A stretch of DNA of 64,000 nt from Lewinellaceae bacterium (GTDB lineage Bacteria > Bacteroidota > Bacteroidia > Chitinophagales > Saprospiraceae): positions 62,001 to 126,000 of the forward strand of contig JACJYN010000012.1 in the NCBI GenBank assembly GCA_020636095.1, in the 5' to 3' direction. Below the pieces are notes generated by a model. The model saw only the letters and a list, made by a program, of their open reading frames with translations, did no database searches and had not been told where the DNA came from. Position 1 is the first letter of the stretch. Each line of letters opens with the position of its first letter. Below, in pieces: positions 44,061 through 53,625 of this stretch. The translations under genes were made by a program, and so were the position numbers.

Positions 44061-46769
44061 ATGCCCCATACACCAGAAAGCACATCCGCCAATTCGCGCA
44101 ATCAACTGGGCCGGCGCTTTCGCCGAAGCCATGCTTTTTTTGTAGCCGTAGAAGCATACGATGAGGTAAACTCACTGGCGACGCCCGTAAAAGATGTGGA
44201 ATTGCTGGCGGAGGCCCTACGGCATGAGGCACATGATTACGAGGTTCATACGCCGCTGGTAAACCCAACGAAGGCCGAGCTGGAGGCTTTTATCCGTGTG
44301 CAGTTACCGAAAGAAGTGGAAGAAGGAGACCGGGTGCTGCTCTACTTTGCCTGTCACGGGATCGCCATCGATGAAGAAGACGTTGCGGCGCCCCGGGGAT
44401 TCTTGTTGCCCCGGGATGCAGTCCGGGACGATGAAAATACGTTCCTCTCCATGGACTTTTTAAACCAGCACATTCAGGCGTTGCCCTGCCGGCATTTTCT
44501 TCTAATTCTGGACTGCTGCTTTGCCGGTTCCTTTCAATGGGCCAGTAGCCAGAAGCGTAGTCTGGATTTTCGACGATTGCCCCGGCAGGTCTATCGTCAG
44601 CGGTATGAAGTATTTGTAATGGAGCCGGCCTGGCAGGTGATCACCTCAGCTGCGTATAACCAGCAGGCCCTGGATGTTGTTTCCAATCATGCCCTGGGCC
44701 TTCGGGAGAAAGGGCGGAGCGAACATTCCCCATTCGCGCAGGCCCTCGTGGAGGCCTTGCAGGAAGGCGCCGGTGACCTGGTGCCCAAAGGAGGAGATGG
44801 GTTGATGACCCTTGCGGAGGTGTTCAGTTATTTACAGGAGCGGCTCACCCGGCTGCAATCGGCCCATGCGCAAAAGCCTACACTGTTCACCCTACCCCGG
44901 CACAAACAAGGAGAATATCTCTTCCTGAACCCCCAAAAGCGGTTGTATTTGGTAGACTATCAGGATGGCAAAAACCCGTACCGAGGCCTGCAGTCCTATG
45001 AACCGGATGACCAGGATGCCTTGTATGGGAGAGAACATGCCATTCTGGAACTCAGAAGAAAACTAAACTCTGCCAACTTTCTTGTTGTCACCGGAGCATC
45101 GGGTTCCGGCAAATCATCCGTGATCAAGGCAGGATTGATCCCGAAGCTGGCGGAGAAAGGGTGGGTTTACCAGATCATCCGTCCGGGCCCCGAGCCACTA
45201 TCTTCACTAGAGCAGGGGCTAAAGGAGTTAGAAGAGAAAAAAGAGAAGGAGCAAGCCCGGGGCATTCTGTTCATCGACCAGTTTGAAGAAGTGATGACGC
45301 AATGCACCCAGCGGGATGCCCGGGAGCGATTCTACCAGCGTCTCCTGGAAGTCCTGAAAGCACCGGAAGTTTTCGACAAGGCCATTGTTGCCATCCGGGC
45401 GGACTTTGACCCTCTATTTGACCAGTCGCCACTACACGAAATATGGAAGGCAGCCCGGTATCCCTTGCCTGCCCTCAATACAAAAGAACTGGAAGAGATC
45501 ATTGAACAGCCTGTCTATGAGCGTTGCATAAGCATAGAGGAGAGCCTGGTGGAGGAGTTGGTGCAATCGGTGGAGAATAAGCCGGGAGGGCTTCCCCTGT
45601 TTTCGTTCACCCTAACGGAACTATACAACCGGTTCGTAAGCCAATGGGCAGGTGGCCAAACTGAACGCAGCCTGGCCTGGAAAGACTATGAAGCCATTGG
45701 CAGAGTAGATGGCTCGTTGCGTGCTAAAGCAGATGAGCTGTACCTCCAATTAGACGAGGCACACCAGAAAAGCATGCAAAAGATCATGTTGCGCATGGTC
45801 TCTCTCGAAGGCGGAGAGCCGGCGGGTCGGCGGGTATACCAACGCAACCTTCATTACCCAGCGCCAGAGGAAAACCAACGCATAGAAAAAGTATTGCAGC
45901 AGCTAGTAGACGCCAAGCTGGTGATTGGTGATAGCGACGACAAGGGCGTCTTTTACGAGCCCATGCATGATGCGTTGTTACGCGCCTGGGGTAAGCTCTT
46001 CGAGTGGGTGGAGGAGATCGGGCGGGACAAATTACTTGTCCTCAATAAGCTGCACGACAGCGTATCGGAGCACAGGAAGACGCAAAATAAGAAAGACCTT
46101 TGGCACCGGAACCCGCGCCTGCCGACTGTCCGGGAGGGGCGCCATATCTGGCTGAACTCTGATGAGATGACATTCGTCAACCGGAGCGAGCGCACCAGGA
46201 TACGAGGAAGGAATATCGGGATCGGGGTTACTGTGATGATCATTGCGGCCCTATCCGGATTAACGCTGTGGGCGCGTTCCAATCAGTTCAAGGCGGAAGA
46301 AGCACAGGCCGGCCAAACCGAAAAAATTATTGAAAGTGGCATCAACAGAGCAAGCGCCCTGAAAAATGAAGGCAAATACGGAGAAGCGGTGAAAGCCTTG
46401 CAAGAGACCAACGAGATATCAGGAGTTTCCTCTGACACCATAGATCTCCTTATTCAATCCTGGGAGCCAGTTCAGCGAATAATGGACCATGCGGATTCCC
46501 TCTGGGCGAATGGGCAACTACCAGAAGCCATTGCAGCTTATGAAGAAGTCGCAAATATCCTGCCCAATGATCAACGGTTAAAAGAAGTGATTTTCCGCGC
46601 TAAAGAGGCTCGTGATGCCAAGTTTGAGGACCTGAAGTCAAAAGGAATAGGCTTTATGAATTACGGCGAGCCTGGTTTTGCCATCGAACGTTTTGAAGCC
46701 GCACTGAAGCTGAAAGAAGATGAGGAAGCCCTGCGGTATTTGGAGCAGAGTAAAGCCATGTTGAAATAG
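44061..46769 (+). CDS. Caspase-STAND NTPase-TM-TPR protein
   Basis: The start is ATG 44061; a frame back to 43956 overlaps the WD40 gene end and lacks a good leader. The product is 902 residues. The caspase-like domain (20-285) has His99 in YFACHG and Cys153 in LDCCFAG. It is followed by an nSTAND NTPase (about 300-690): NPYRGLQSYEPDDQDALYGR, Walker A GASGSGKS (about 348-355), Walker B LFIDQFEEV (about 403-411), closing motif MHDALLRAW. One TM helix (about 715-735) and a TPR-like helical tail follow. It is a one-chain version of protease plus switch, with recognition provided by the tail or by the flanking WD40 proteins. Confidence 0.92.
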   Translation: MPHTPESTSANSRNQLGRRFRRSHAFFVAVEAYDEVNSLATPVKDVELLAEALRHEAHDYEVHTPLVNPTKAELEAFIRVQLPKEVEEGDRVLLYFACHGIAIDEEDVAAPRGFLLPRDAVRDDENTFLSMDFLNQHIQALPCRHFLLILDCCFAGSFQWASSQKRSLDFRRLPRQVYRQRYEVFVMEPAWQVITSAAYNQQALDVVSNHALGLREKGRSEHSPFAQALVEALQEGAGDLVPKGGDGLMTLAEVFSYLQERLTRLQSAHAQKPTLFTLPRHKQGEYLFLNPQKRLYLVDYQDGKNPYRGLQSYEPDDQDALYGREHAILELRRKLNSANFLVVTGASGSGKSSVIKAGLIPKLAEKGWVYQIIRPGPEPLSSLEQGLKELEEKKEKEQARGILFIDQFEEVMTQCTQRDARERFYQRLLEVLKAPEVFDKAIVAIRADFDPLFDQSPLHEIWKAARYPLPALNTKELEEIIEQPVYERCISIEESLVEELVQSVENKPGGLPLFSFTLTELYNRFVSQWAGGQTERSLAWKDYEAIGRVDGSLRAKADELYLQLDEAHQKSMQKIMLRMVSLEGGEPAGRRVYQRNLHYPAPEENQRIEKVLQQLVDAKLVIGDSDDKGVFYEPMHDALLRAWGKLFEWVEEIGRDKLLVLNKLHDSVSEHRKTQNKKDLWHRNPRLPTVREGRHIWLNSDEMTFVNRSERTRIRGRNIGIGVTVMIIAALSGLTLWARSNQFKAEEAQAGQTEKIIESGINRASALKNEGKYGEAVKALQETNEISGVSSDTIDLLIQSWEPVQRIMDHADSLWANGQLPEAIAAYEEVANILPNDQRLKEVIFRAKEARDAKFEDLKSKGIGFMNYGEPGFAIERFEAALKLKEDEEALRYLEQSKAMLK

Positions 46770-46782
46770 TAACCGGCTGCTA

Positions 46783-46975
46783 GTGCGCCGGGAACGAAAT
46801 TCTTAACCAATTCTTTGGGCTCTTTTACGGCCATGCTGCGTTGCTCCTTCCTTCCGTCCGTACGGATGGTCGGTCGTCGCGCCTTGCCTGTCTCCGCCGG
46901 CCATAGCCTTTGGCGACGAGCCGGCCGCAAAACAGCCTCAAATTATTGACCAACAACTTCGTTCCCGGCGCACTA
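46783..46975. mobile_element. MITE family 1, copy 2 (193 bp)
   Basis: The same TAGTGCGCCGGGAACGAA terminal inverted repeats and CTA duplication as the element in paralogue D. It is 31 bp longer because of an internal hairpin (around 46890-46921). One arm differs as a matched pair (CCGTCCGTACGGATGG here, CGTAGCTTAGGCTATGG there), so the stem is kept. It lies in the gap between the caspase-STAND gene and the next WD40 gene. Confidence 0.88.
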
Positions 46976-47002
46976 GCAATCTTTTAGACTAAAACTAGAA
47001 AA

Positions 47003-49453
47003 ATGGCCTGGTACAGAACAATAATGATCCTTTTGTTATTAGCCGGAGCATTCCACATGCTAACCAGCCAGGGCCTGTGTTATGAGCAACTAAAAAGGGA
47101 AGGGGAGGAGCTCTTTCAGCAAAAGGATTATGAAGCATCCATCACCAAATACCTAGCCGCGCTAAACTGTGACACCGTTGACCAGATCGAGATCGCCCGG
47201 TTGATCCGGAGAGCCCAGCAGTCCAGAGAGGCAGAGCTCATCCGGGAGCGGACTACTGCGGAAGTCAATGCCCTTACCGCCCAGGCCATCCTCGCGAATA
47301 AGCAGGAACGCAATCCCCCAAAAGCCTGTCGGCTGGCTTACCAAGCCTGGGGAAAAGACAGCACAAACCTTATCGCCTGTGGTACATTTTTGGACGCTTA
47401 TTATTCCCAGTCCTTTTCGTGGGGAGGGCCTTTCTATTCCGTTCCCATGTCCACAACATACTACCAGGCCGGCATTCTGGGAACGGCCGATTTGAGCCCG
47501 GACGGGAAATCCTTTGCCGTAGGCTCCTGGGATCCCCCCATCATCCAGCTATGGCCGGTTGACGATGAAGCAGAATCTACTGCTCTGCTGGGCTTTACCG
47601 ACATCATTTGGCGATTGTGTTTTTCCCCCGATGGAACCCTACTGGCGGTGGCCTCTCTGGATGGCAATGCCCGGATATACGGGCGAGACGGTACGCTTAA
47701 AGCGCGGCTTTTTGGGCATGAAAGCGCCATTATGGATATCGCGTTTTCCTCTGATGGAAAAAGGGTGGCCACGGCTTCCCAGGATAGCACCGCCATAATT
47801 TGGGATGGGCTCACCGGAGAAAAGCTGTACACGCTGTCAGCCGGATTTCATGGCGCTGTGAACAATGTAGCTTTCTCCAAAGAAGAGGCTCTTATCGCCA
47901 CAGCCCATGAAGATGGTGCAGTAATGGTTTGGGATGAAGAATGGGAGTTGAAATTTGAATTTCAGCATGGGCGGGCGGGACTCAATTCCGTTCAGTTTTC
48001 GGCTCATGGCCAGCGAGTCCTTACCACATCTGAAGATGGAGAAGCAAAGATCTGGTCCCTTTCCGGCCGGCATCTCCATACCATCCAGCACAACGCTGGG
48101 GTCAAAGGAGCCGCTTTGGCGGCCGACGGTTCCACGATAGCCACCTATTCAAGAGACGGAATCGTAAAAATCTCCAATTGGGAGGGGGAGTTATTACATT
48201 CCTTTACAGCCCATGATGAGATCATTAACGGCGCGCATTTTTCCCCGGACAGCGAACACCTGCTTACTTTCTCTTCCGACGGACTGATCAAGGTATGGGA
48301 TATCGAAGGCCGGTTGATCCTAACGCTGGGTGAATTCACCGGCCCCGTACTTGCCGCCGGTTTTTCCCAGGACGGGAACACCATTTATGCCAGTTCCTGG
48401 GACAATTCGGCAAAAATCTTTCACCTCACCCATCAGCCCCTCACCACATTTGCCGGGCTGGAGGGCAACATCCGTCAAGTGCTCGTATCACCGGACGGGC
48501 GGCAGGTGCTGGCCATTTCCCTGGGCGGTGAGGCTATGAAATGGGATTCTAATGGTAAAGCGCTGAACAAACTGTCACCAAAGCTGGGCTGGTTTCACGA
48601 TGTAGTGGCCAATGATGACTGGAGTAGCGCGCTCATAGAGTCAGACAGCGGCGCGGTGGTATGGGGCCTTGAACAAGGCGCCTGGCGCGTGCTGCCCCAT
48701 GCCGAGGTTACTGCAGCCCGTTTTTTTCCGGATGGCAAAAGGATGCTAACCTGTGCTGGAAGCGGCGGGATAAAGATTTGGGATTCTGAGGGTGAACTAA
48801 TCATGGAGTTTGGGCCAAAGAAAGGAGGCATTATGGATGCCCAGATATCGCCGGACGGCTCACTCATCGTTACCGGGCATGACAATGGGGCCGTTACACT
48901 TTGGAGTATCGAAAAAGGCGCCATAAGATGGTCCCGGCAATACCACAGCGGTGAAAAGGTAAATGCCGTCCGTTTTTCTCACGATGGAAAGTTTATCGTC
49001 AGTTCATCGGATGAGAACAGAGCCTTCTTATGGAATTTAGAAGGGGAGCCACAAAACGCCTACAAACATTCCGGATACGTATTGTCAGCGGCTTTCGCCA
49101 ATGATGACAATTACATTCTGACCAATTCCTCAGACGGGATGGCAAAGTATTGGAAACGAGACGCCGATGAACCCAGCACCGTATTGCAGATGCCTTCCAC
49201 CGTCAATTGCGCCCTTTTTTCCGAGGATAATAAGTTGATCGCCACCGGCTCCAATGATGGAATAGTGCGATTATGGGCCACCAATGGCAGGCTGCTTGCC
49301 AGCCTTCCGGCCAGCGAAAGGACCATCAATGCCCTGGCGTTTTCCCCGAACGGAGACTGGCTGGTGTCGGCGGGGTCTGACGGCAGGATACACCTGTGGG
49401 CGTTGAATCCCCGGGAGTTGGTTAGGAGGATTCCCGCCTCAATCCCTGAGTGA
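47003..49453 (+). CDS. Secreted WD40-repeat protein
   Basis: An 816-residue protein with a signal peptide (about 1-24). The N-terminal helical segment (CYEQLKREGEELFQQKDYEASITKYLAALNC) is clearly related to that of the WD40 protein at 41.3 kb. About twelve WD40 repeats cover 150-810, many with SPDG/FSHDGK turn motifs. It follows the caspase-STAND gene, from which a MITE now separates it. A binding propeller partner for the caspase-STAND protein is inferred. Confidence 0.88.
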   Translation: MAWYRTIMILLLLAGAFHMLTSQGLCYEQLKREGEELFQQKDYEASITKYLAALNCDTVDQIEIARLIRRAQQSREAELIRERTTAEVNALTAQAILANKQERNPPKACRLAYQAWGKDSTNLIACGTFLDAYYSQSFSWGGPFYSVPMSTTYYQAGILGTADLSPDGKSFAVGSWDPPIIQLWPVDDEAESTALLGFTDIIWRLCFSPDGTLLAVASLDGNARIYGRDGTLKARLFGHESAIMDIAFSSDGKRVATASQDSTAIIWDGLTGEKLYTLSAGFHGAVNNVAFSKEEALIATAHEDGAVMVWDEEWELKFEFQHGRAGLNSVQFSAHGQRVLTTSEDGEAKIWSLSGRHLHTIQHNAGVKGAALAADGSTIATYSRDGIVKISNWEGELLHSFTAHDEIINGAHFSPDSEHLLTFSSDGLIKVWDIEGRLILTLGEFTGPVLAAGFSQDGNTIYASSWDNSAKIFHLTHQPLTTFAGLEGNIRQVLVSPDGRQVLAISLGGEAMKWDSNGKALNKLSPKLGWFHDVVANDDWSSALIESDSGAVVWGLEQGAWRVLPHAEVTAARFFPDGKRMLTCAGSGGIKIWDSEGELIMEFGPKKGGIMDAQISPDGSLIVTGHDNGAVTLWSIEKGAIRWSRQYHSGEKVNAVRFSHDGKFIVSSSDENRAFLWNLEGEPQNAYKHSGYVLSAAFANDDNYILTNSSDGMAKYWKRDADEPSTVLQMPSTVNCALFSEDNKLIATGSNDGIVRLWATNGRLLASLPASERTINALAFSPNGDWLVSAGSDGRIHLWALNPRELVRRIPASIPE

Positions 49454-49523
49454 AGAGTTGGAAAAAATCCTCCAGTCCTCCTACCCATTTCTGAGTACTT
49501 CCCCTCCCAAAACCTGAGGATGT

Positions 49524-49551
49524 TTGCCTGTTGGCCATACAGGTAACTTTG
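49524..49551 (+). promoter_or_regulatory. Bacteroidota-type promoter candidate
   Basis: TTG at 49524-49526 and TAACTTTG at 49544-49551 (perfect TAnnTTTG), with 17-bp spacing, a little shorter than usual. It is 33 bp upstream of the TPR protein start. Confidence 0.4.
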
Positions 49552-49584
49552 CTGTAAAATCTTGTAATAAACAGCACCTTACCA

Positions 49585-52047
49585 ATGAAACCAATAAAAA
49601 ACATTCTCACAACCGCCTTGATTCTGGCCATTTCTTTTTTGGTGGCCGGCCAGGCAGCCAGCCCCGACCACTGCACCCGCGCCCGTCAGCTGATCGAAGA
49701 AGGCGCGAGCCTCAAAAAACCAAAACAGCGGGTTGATCTGTTCCGGCAAGCCGTAGCGTTATGCCCAGAAGCAGACGGCCCCCATTTCTACTACGGCCTC
49801 GCCCTTGAAGAATGGGCAGACCGGAAGAGCCAGGGCGACTACAGCCAGGCCGAGCAGGAATACCGGCGCGCCCTTGCCATCAACCCCGAGCATTACGGCG
49901 CCCTTTTCAAGCTAGCCGGTATCGAATACATCACCGGCCGGTTCGACAGTGCCCGTATCCATTACAAGCGCTATCTGGAACTGGACCCACCGGGAGCGGA
50001 CAACCAGGCCACCCGGGCTGCGGCCGTCAACCTAAGTACGAAATGCAACTGGCTGTCCCGGCTGCCCCGCGGGTCAGTCAAGGCGGAATCGCTCACCCGT
50101 GACCCGGACCGTTTCGCCGGGGTACCCACGCTGGTTGGCGACATCGCTTTCCAGGTCGGCTATTCCGCTATGGAAGTAACCGGGCAATTGGGTTACGGCC
50201 TGGCCGGCGCCGGGGTGATGCTGGGGATGGGCTTGCTGGAAGGCAGCAAAAACTTCGGTTACGGCAAGATCGGCAAAGCCTTCCGCAAAGGAGAAAACCA
50301 GACGGCTTATCAGCTGGCCCTCGACAAGCTGCCCGATGCCGTAAACGATCATGGGATCAATTCCGATGTAGTATTCAACCTGTTGAGGATCATTGCCGTA
50401 TCCGGAAGTAATGCCAGGCACACGCCGGAAGAATTAGCCCCATTTGCCGCCGGCTTTTTAGACCTGGAACCCCGGCAACGGCGGCAGGAGCAGCTGACAA
50501 ACGGGAAAGAGGAAAGCTCCCCCTGGCTCTGGGATGTGGTGGCAGCCTGCAAAGTGATGGGAGATTATTACCTGGCGAACAGAGAAGCCTATGAAGCTTC
50601 CATCAGGTTTCAGAAAGCAGCGGATGAGATCCGGCAGCACGCCCCTGTCTCGGAGTCTGGCCATTCCACCAACCCCGAAGAAGAGGCCCGGGCAAAAAGG
50701 CTGGAGTATTTGTTCCGACTTCGGGTAGCCGGATCAGAAGCAAGCGTTGATTCCCTTCATTCCAGGGCATTGCGGTCGTATATCGAGCTATACCAGGACA
50801 TTCAGGCACAGCCGGCATTGCAGGATAATGAAACCCTTCAAAAATGGCTGGCTATCACCCTGGATACCTGGGGGAAGCAGGATGCTTTGCACATTCAAAG
50901 CCAGCAGAAGGAAATCGGCGCCCTGGAGGCCATGACGGGTTTCGGGGCCACCATTTCCGGAAGCAGCCCGGAAGACACCCTGGCGGATATCTATCACCGG
51001 GCCCTTTTCTGCCTATACGCAGGATGGGGGGAGTACGGGCAAGCATTCCGGGAACTCCGCTGGCTGCAGGGCAAAGCCGTTCCCGTTCCTTCTGCTGCCG
51101 GCCAGGCTGCCTTTAACCTCTGGGCGTCTCGCCTCTACAGCCGCACCTTCCAGCCCGACAGTGCCGAGGCCTATCTCAACCGCTTGCCGGATAACCTTTC
51201 CACGACAACATACATTGAAAAGATCAACCTGGCCCGGCAGCACCTTCTGAGCGGAGACAACGAAAAAGCCTTACGCTTGCTACAAGAATGCCGGGCCATG
51301 GAAGAAAAAGAGGCGTCCCTGCGCCCCCAAACCCTGAGTTGCGCCAGCGCCATGCTATGGGTGCTTCTGGATGCTCAGGCCGATGAAGGAGCGGCCAAGC
51401 TGGAGCAGATAAAAGAAAGCTGGCAGCGAGCCGCCGAAGCCGACTGGCCGTCCTTCAGGATCAAGAGCCGCTTTCTGCTGCGGTCCATGGTATTTTCCGG
51501 CCCCTATGAATTTCCAGCCAAGTTGTTGTCCGATCAACTACTTGCCGTGGCCATTGCCCATCCGGAATGCACTGCTGCGGACCAGGACAACTTGCGCCAG
51601 ATGTACTATCTGGCCACGAACCAGCTCGATAAAGCCCAGGCGCTGTCCACCATTCAGGGCGAGCCCTCGGAGGACGAGGCAAGCACCTATGCTTTCCTGA
51701 TCCGCCGGCCGCTTTCCCTGGGCGCCATTGTGTCGCATGAAACCGGGCAATACGCCGAAGCCGTACATACCCGCCGGCAGTTGCTGGAGCGGCTGTTACC
51801 CTACCAGCACCTCCTTCCGGAGAACGTAGCCGACGCCAAAGTGCGCCTGGCGGAATCCCTGGCGGCGATGGGTGAAAAGGAAGAAGCGCAGCGCCTGCTG
51901 GAGGAAGCCAACGCTGTATTCGACCATTACTGGGCAGACACCCTCACTGCCAGGCATCAAAGAGCAAGAGCAGCATTGGCTAAGCTGAAAAGGGGAGAAG
52001 CGGACATAGGAGTTCGGGGAAAGTGGGCATTGGAATATTACCGTTAG
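49585..52047 (+). CDS. Secreted TPR-repeat protein
   Basis: An 820-residue protein with a signal peptide (about 1-24). TPR motifs are clear at 28-135 (ALEEWADRKSQGDYSQAEQEYRRALAINPEHYGALFKLAG region) and again through 440-800. A Gly-rich hydrophobic stretch at about 185-220 (GYGLAGAGVMLGMGLLEG) could insert in a membrane. It has no catalytic motif. It probably serves as a periplasmic scaffold for the neighbouring WD40 and caspase-STAND proteins. Confidence 0.82.
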   Translation: MKPIKNILTTALILAISFLVAGQAASPDHCTRARQLIEEGASLKKPKQRVDLFRQAVALCPEADGPHFYYGLALEEWADRKSQGDYSQAEQEYRRALAINPEHYGALFKLAGIEYITGRFDSARIHYKRYLELDPPGADNQATRAAAVNLSTKCNWLSRLPRGSVKAESLTRDPDRFAGVPTLVGDIAFQVGYSAMEVTGQLGYGLAGAGVMLGMGLLEGSKNFGYGKIGKAFRKGENQTAYQLALDKLPDAVNDHGINSDVVFNLLRIIAVSGSNARHTPEELAPFAAGFLDLEPRQRRQEQLTNGKEESSPWLWDVVAACKVMGDYYLANREAYEASIRFQKAADEIRQHAPVSESGHSTNPEEEARAKRLEYLFRLRVAGSEASVDSLHSRALRSYIELYQDIQAQPALQDNETLQKWLAITLDTWGKQDALHIQSQQKEIGALEAMTGFGATISGSSPEDTLADIYHRALFCLYAGWGEYGQAFRELRWLQGKAVPVPSAAGQAAFNLWASRLYSRTFQPDSAEAYLNRLPDNLSTTTYIEKINLARQHLLSGDNEKALRLLQECRAMEEKEASLRPQTLSCASAMLWVLLDAQADEGAAKLEQIKESWQRAAEADWPSFRIKSRFLLRSMVFSGPYEFPAKLLSDQLLAVAIAHPECTAADQDNLRQMYYLATNQLDKAQALSTIQGEPSEDEASTYAFLIRRPLSLGAIVSHETGQYAEAVHTRRQLLERLLPYQHLLPENVADAKVRLAESLAAMGEKEEAQRLLEEANAVFDHYWADTLTARHQRARAALAKLKRGEADIGVRGKWALEYYR

Positions 52048-52067
52048 TGTCAAATAAATATCCTCTT

Positions 52068-53351
52068 ATGAGAGTCCATTTGATTATTTTGTTCATTTTT
52101 TTCCTGGGCCAGGACTTTACCTTGATACAAAGTTATCGCCAGAGTAATTGCCGGTACTCAGTTTATTGGGAATTGGAATACCTTAACGGGCCATTTAAGG
52201 GTGACAGGCGGATTGGCTATTCTGGTAGTTACGAGTCGCTTGCAGAATGTGACGGCAACACGAGTAAATATCTTGGTAAAGAAACGGATGGCCCAGGGGG
52301 AATAAAAGAATTGGTTTTTATGGTTCAATGTAAAGGCTGTGGTGAAACAGGCCCCGCCTATTACTATGTGGGATATGCCCCTAATTCTACCGTTCGTGAA
52401 GCCCCTGCTTCCCCTACTTATCTTAACAGGGGAACATCTACCATCGCCCATCCCAATACCCCTCCAGGAGACGCAGAGGCTCCTGCTCCTTCGACAACAT
52501 CAAAGGCCAACCCGGAAGCGCCTCATCCGGATGAAAGCTACGCAACCCCTTTGGAGCCCGGAATTCAATCAGAGCATAAAAAATACGATACTGGTAAAGA
52601 TGCTGGTAACAATGACGAGGAGGTACTTCAAGAAATAATGATTCAATCTGTTCCTGGCATTCAAAGTGCAGTCGATCGTTATCTTGACGAAAAGGAGAGG
52701 AACAAAAGGGATCCGGCGCCCCATGACTACAAACCAGAAGGCTACCGTTCGTCGGACATACCCGTTAGCGAATGGGTGATGTCGGAAGGAACCGAGGCAT
52801 CTGCAGATGGGGAACCTGGAGAGGAGGCTGGCGGATGGATGGAGGACGTCAAAGGCTTTTTCAGCAAGGCCTCCACCACATCGGAAATACTGGGCCAGGA
52901 AGAGCATGCCAACACCTTCGGTTTCGCCTCCAAAGTGATGGGCTATGCCGAAGCAGCCAGCCACCTGGCGGATGCCTACGCCGATCCCAGTGACGACAAT
53001 GCCAGGATGGAAGTCGTTAAAGATGGATTCAAATATATGGGCAAAGCCACGGGAACAGCCGGAATGGCTTTCAACAAATTCGGGCCACCGGCCGACCTGC
53101 AGCAGCGCACCTTCGAAGGCGCTTTCCAGCGCATGAACAGCCTGATTGAAACCGGCGACCCCGGAGATGAGATCGCCGTTACCGCCCCGTTGCTCAACTG
53201 GTTTGGCGCCGCTACCGGCATGGGTGATATCGGCACCCGGGAGCGCCGCTACCGGCAGGAGGGGTACAAGTCCTTTTCAGAGCTGAAAAACAAGTACGGC
53301 TGGAATGAGGCGGTAAAGCAGAAGGTGTATAACTGGGTCAGGGAAGATTAG
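52068..53351 (+). CDS. Secreted protein of unknown function
   Basis: The start is ATG 52068, 20 bp after the TPR gene stop, giving a signal peptide (about 1-22). The product is 427 residues. The first 110 residues hold a small Cys-containing domain (NCRYSVYWELEY ... QCKGCGE), then a Pro/Thr/Ser-rich linker (115-190), then a helical C-terminal domain with a Gly-rich amphipathic stretch. The family is not recognised. Tight spacing suggests co-transcription with the TPR gene. Confidence 0.75.
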   Translation: MRVHLIILFIFFLGQDFTLIQSYRQSNCRYSVYWELEYLNGPFKGDRRIGYSGSYESLAECDGNTSKYLGKETDGPGGIKELVFMVQCKGCGETGPAYYYVGYAPNSTVREAPASPTYLNRGTSTIAHPNTPPGDAEAPAPSTTSKANPEAPHPDESYATPLEPGIQSEHKKYDTGKDAGNNDEEVLQEIMIQSVPGIQSAVDRYLDEKERNKRDPAPHDYKPEGYRSSDIPVSEWVMSEGTEASADGEPGEEAGGWMEDVKGFFSKASTTSEILGQEEHANTFGFASKVMGYAEAASHLADAYADPSDDNARMEVVKDGFKYMGKATGTAGMAFNKFGPPADLQQRTFEGAFQRMNSLIETGDPGDEIAVTAPLLNWFGAATGMGDIGTRERRYRQEGYKSFSELKNKYGWNEAVKQKVYNWVRED

Positions 53352-53354
53352 GGG

Positions 53355-53490
53355 GAATTGGGAAGTCGGAAGTCGGAAGTCGGAAGTCGGAATTGGGAAG
53401 TCGGAAGTCGGAAGTCGGAATTGGGAAGTCGGAATTGGGAAGACGGAAGTCGGAATTGGGAATTCGGAAAGCGGAATTGGGAAGTTGGAA
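53355..53490. repeat. Heptad repeat array
   Basis: About 135 bp of GGAAGTC and GGAATTG units directly after the preceding stop codon. Confidence 0.88.
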
Positions 53491-53625
53491 CTTGGCCCAT
53501 TCTGCTGTTGCAGCTTGGTAAAAAGGCAAGGAGGCGTTTGATGCTCCATATGGGGGGCTGCCTTCATCCTTAAAGGGGGCGCATATCGAAGTCGCCTCAA
53601 GGAGTCAATCAAAAAAGAAAGCAAG

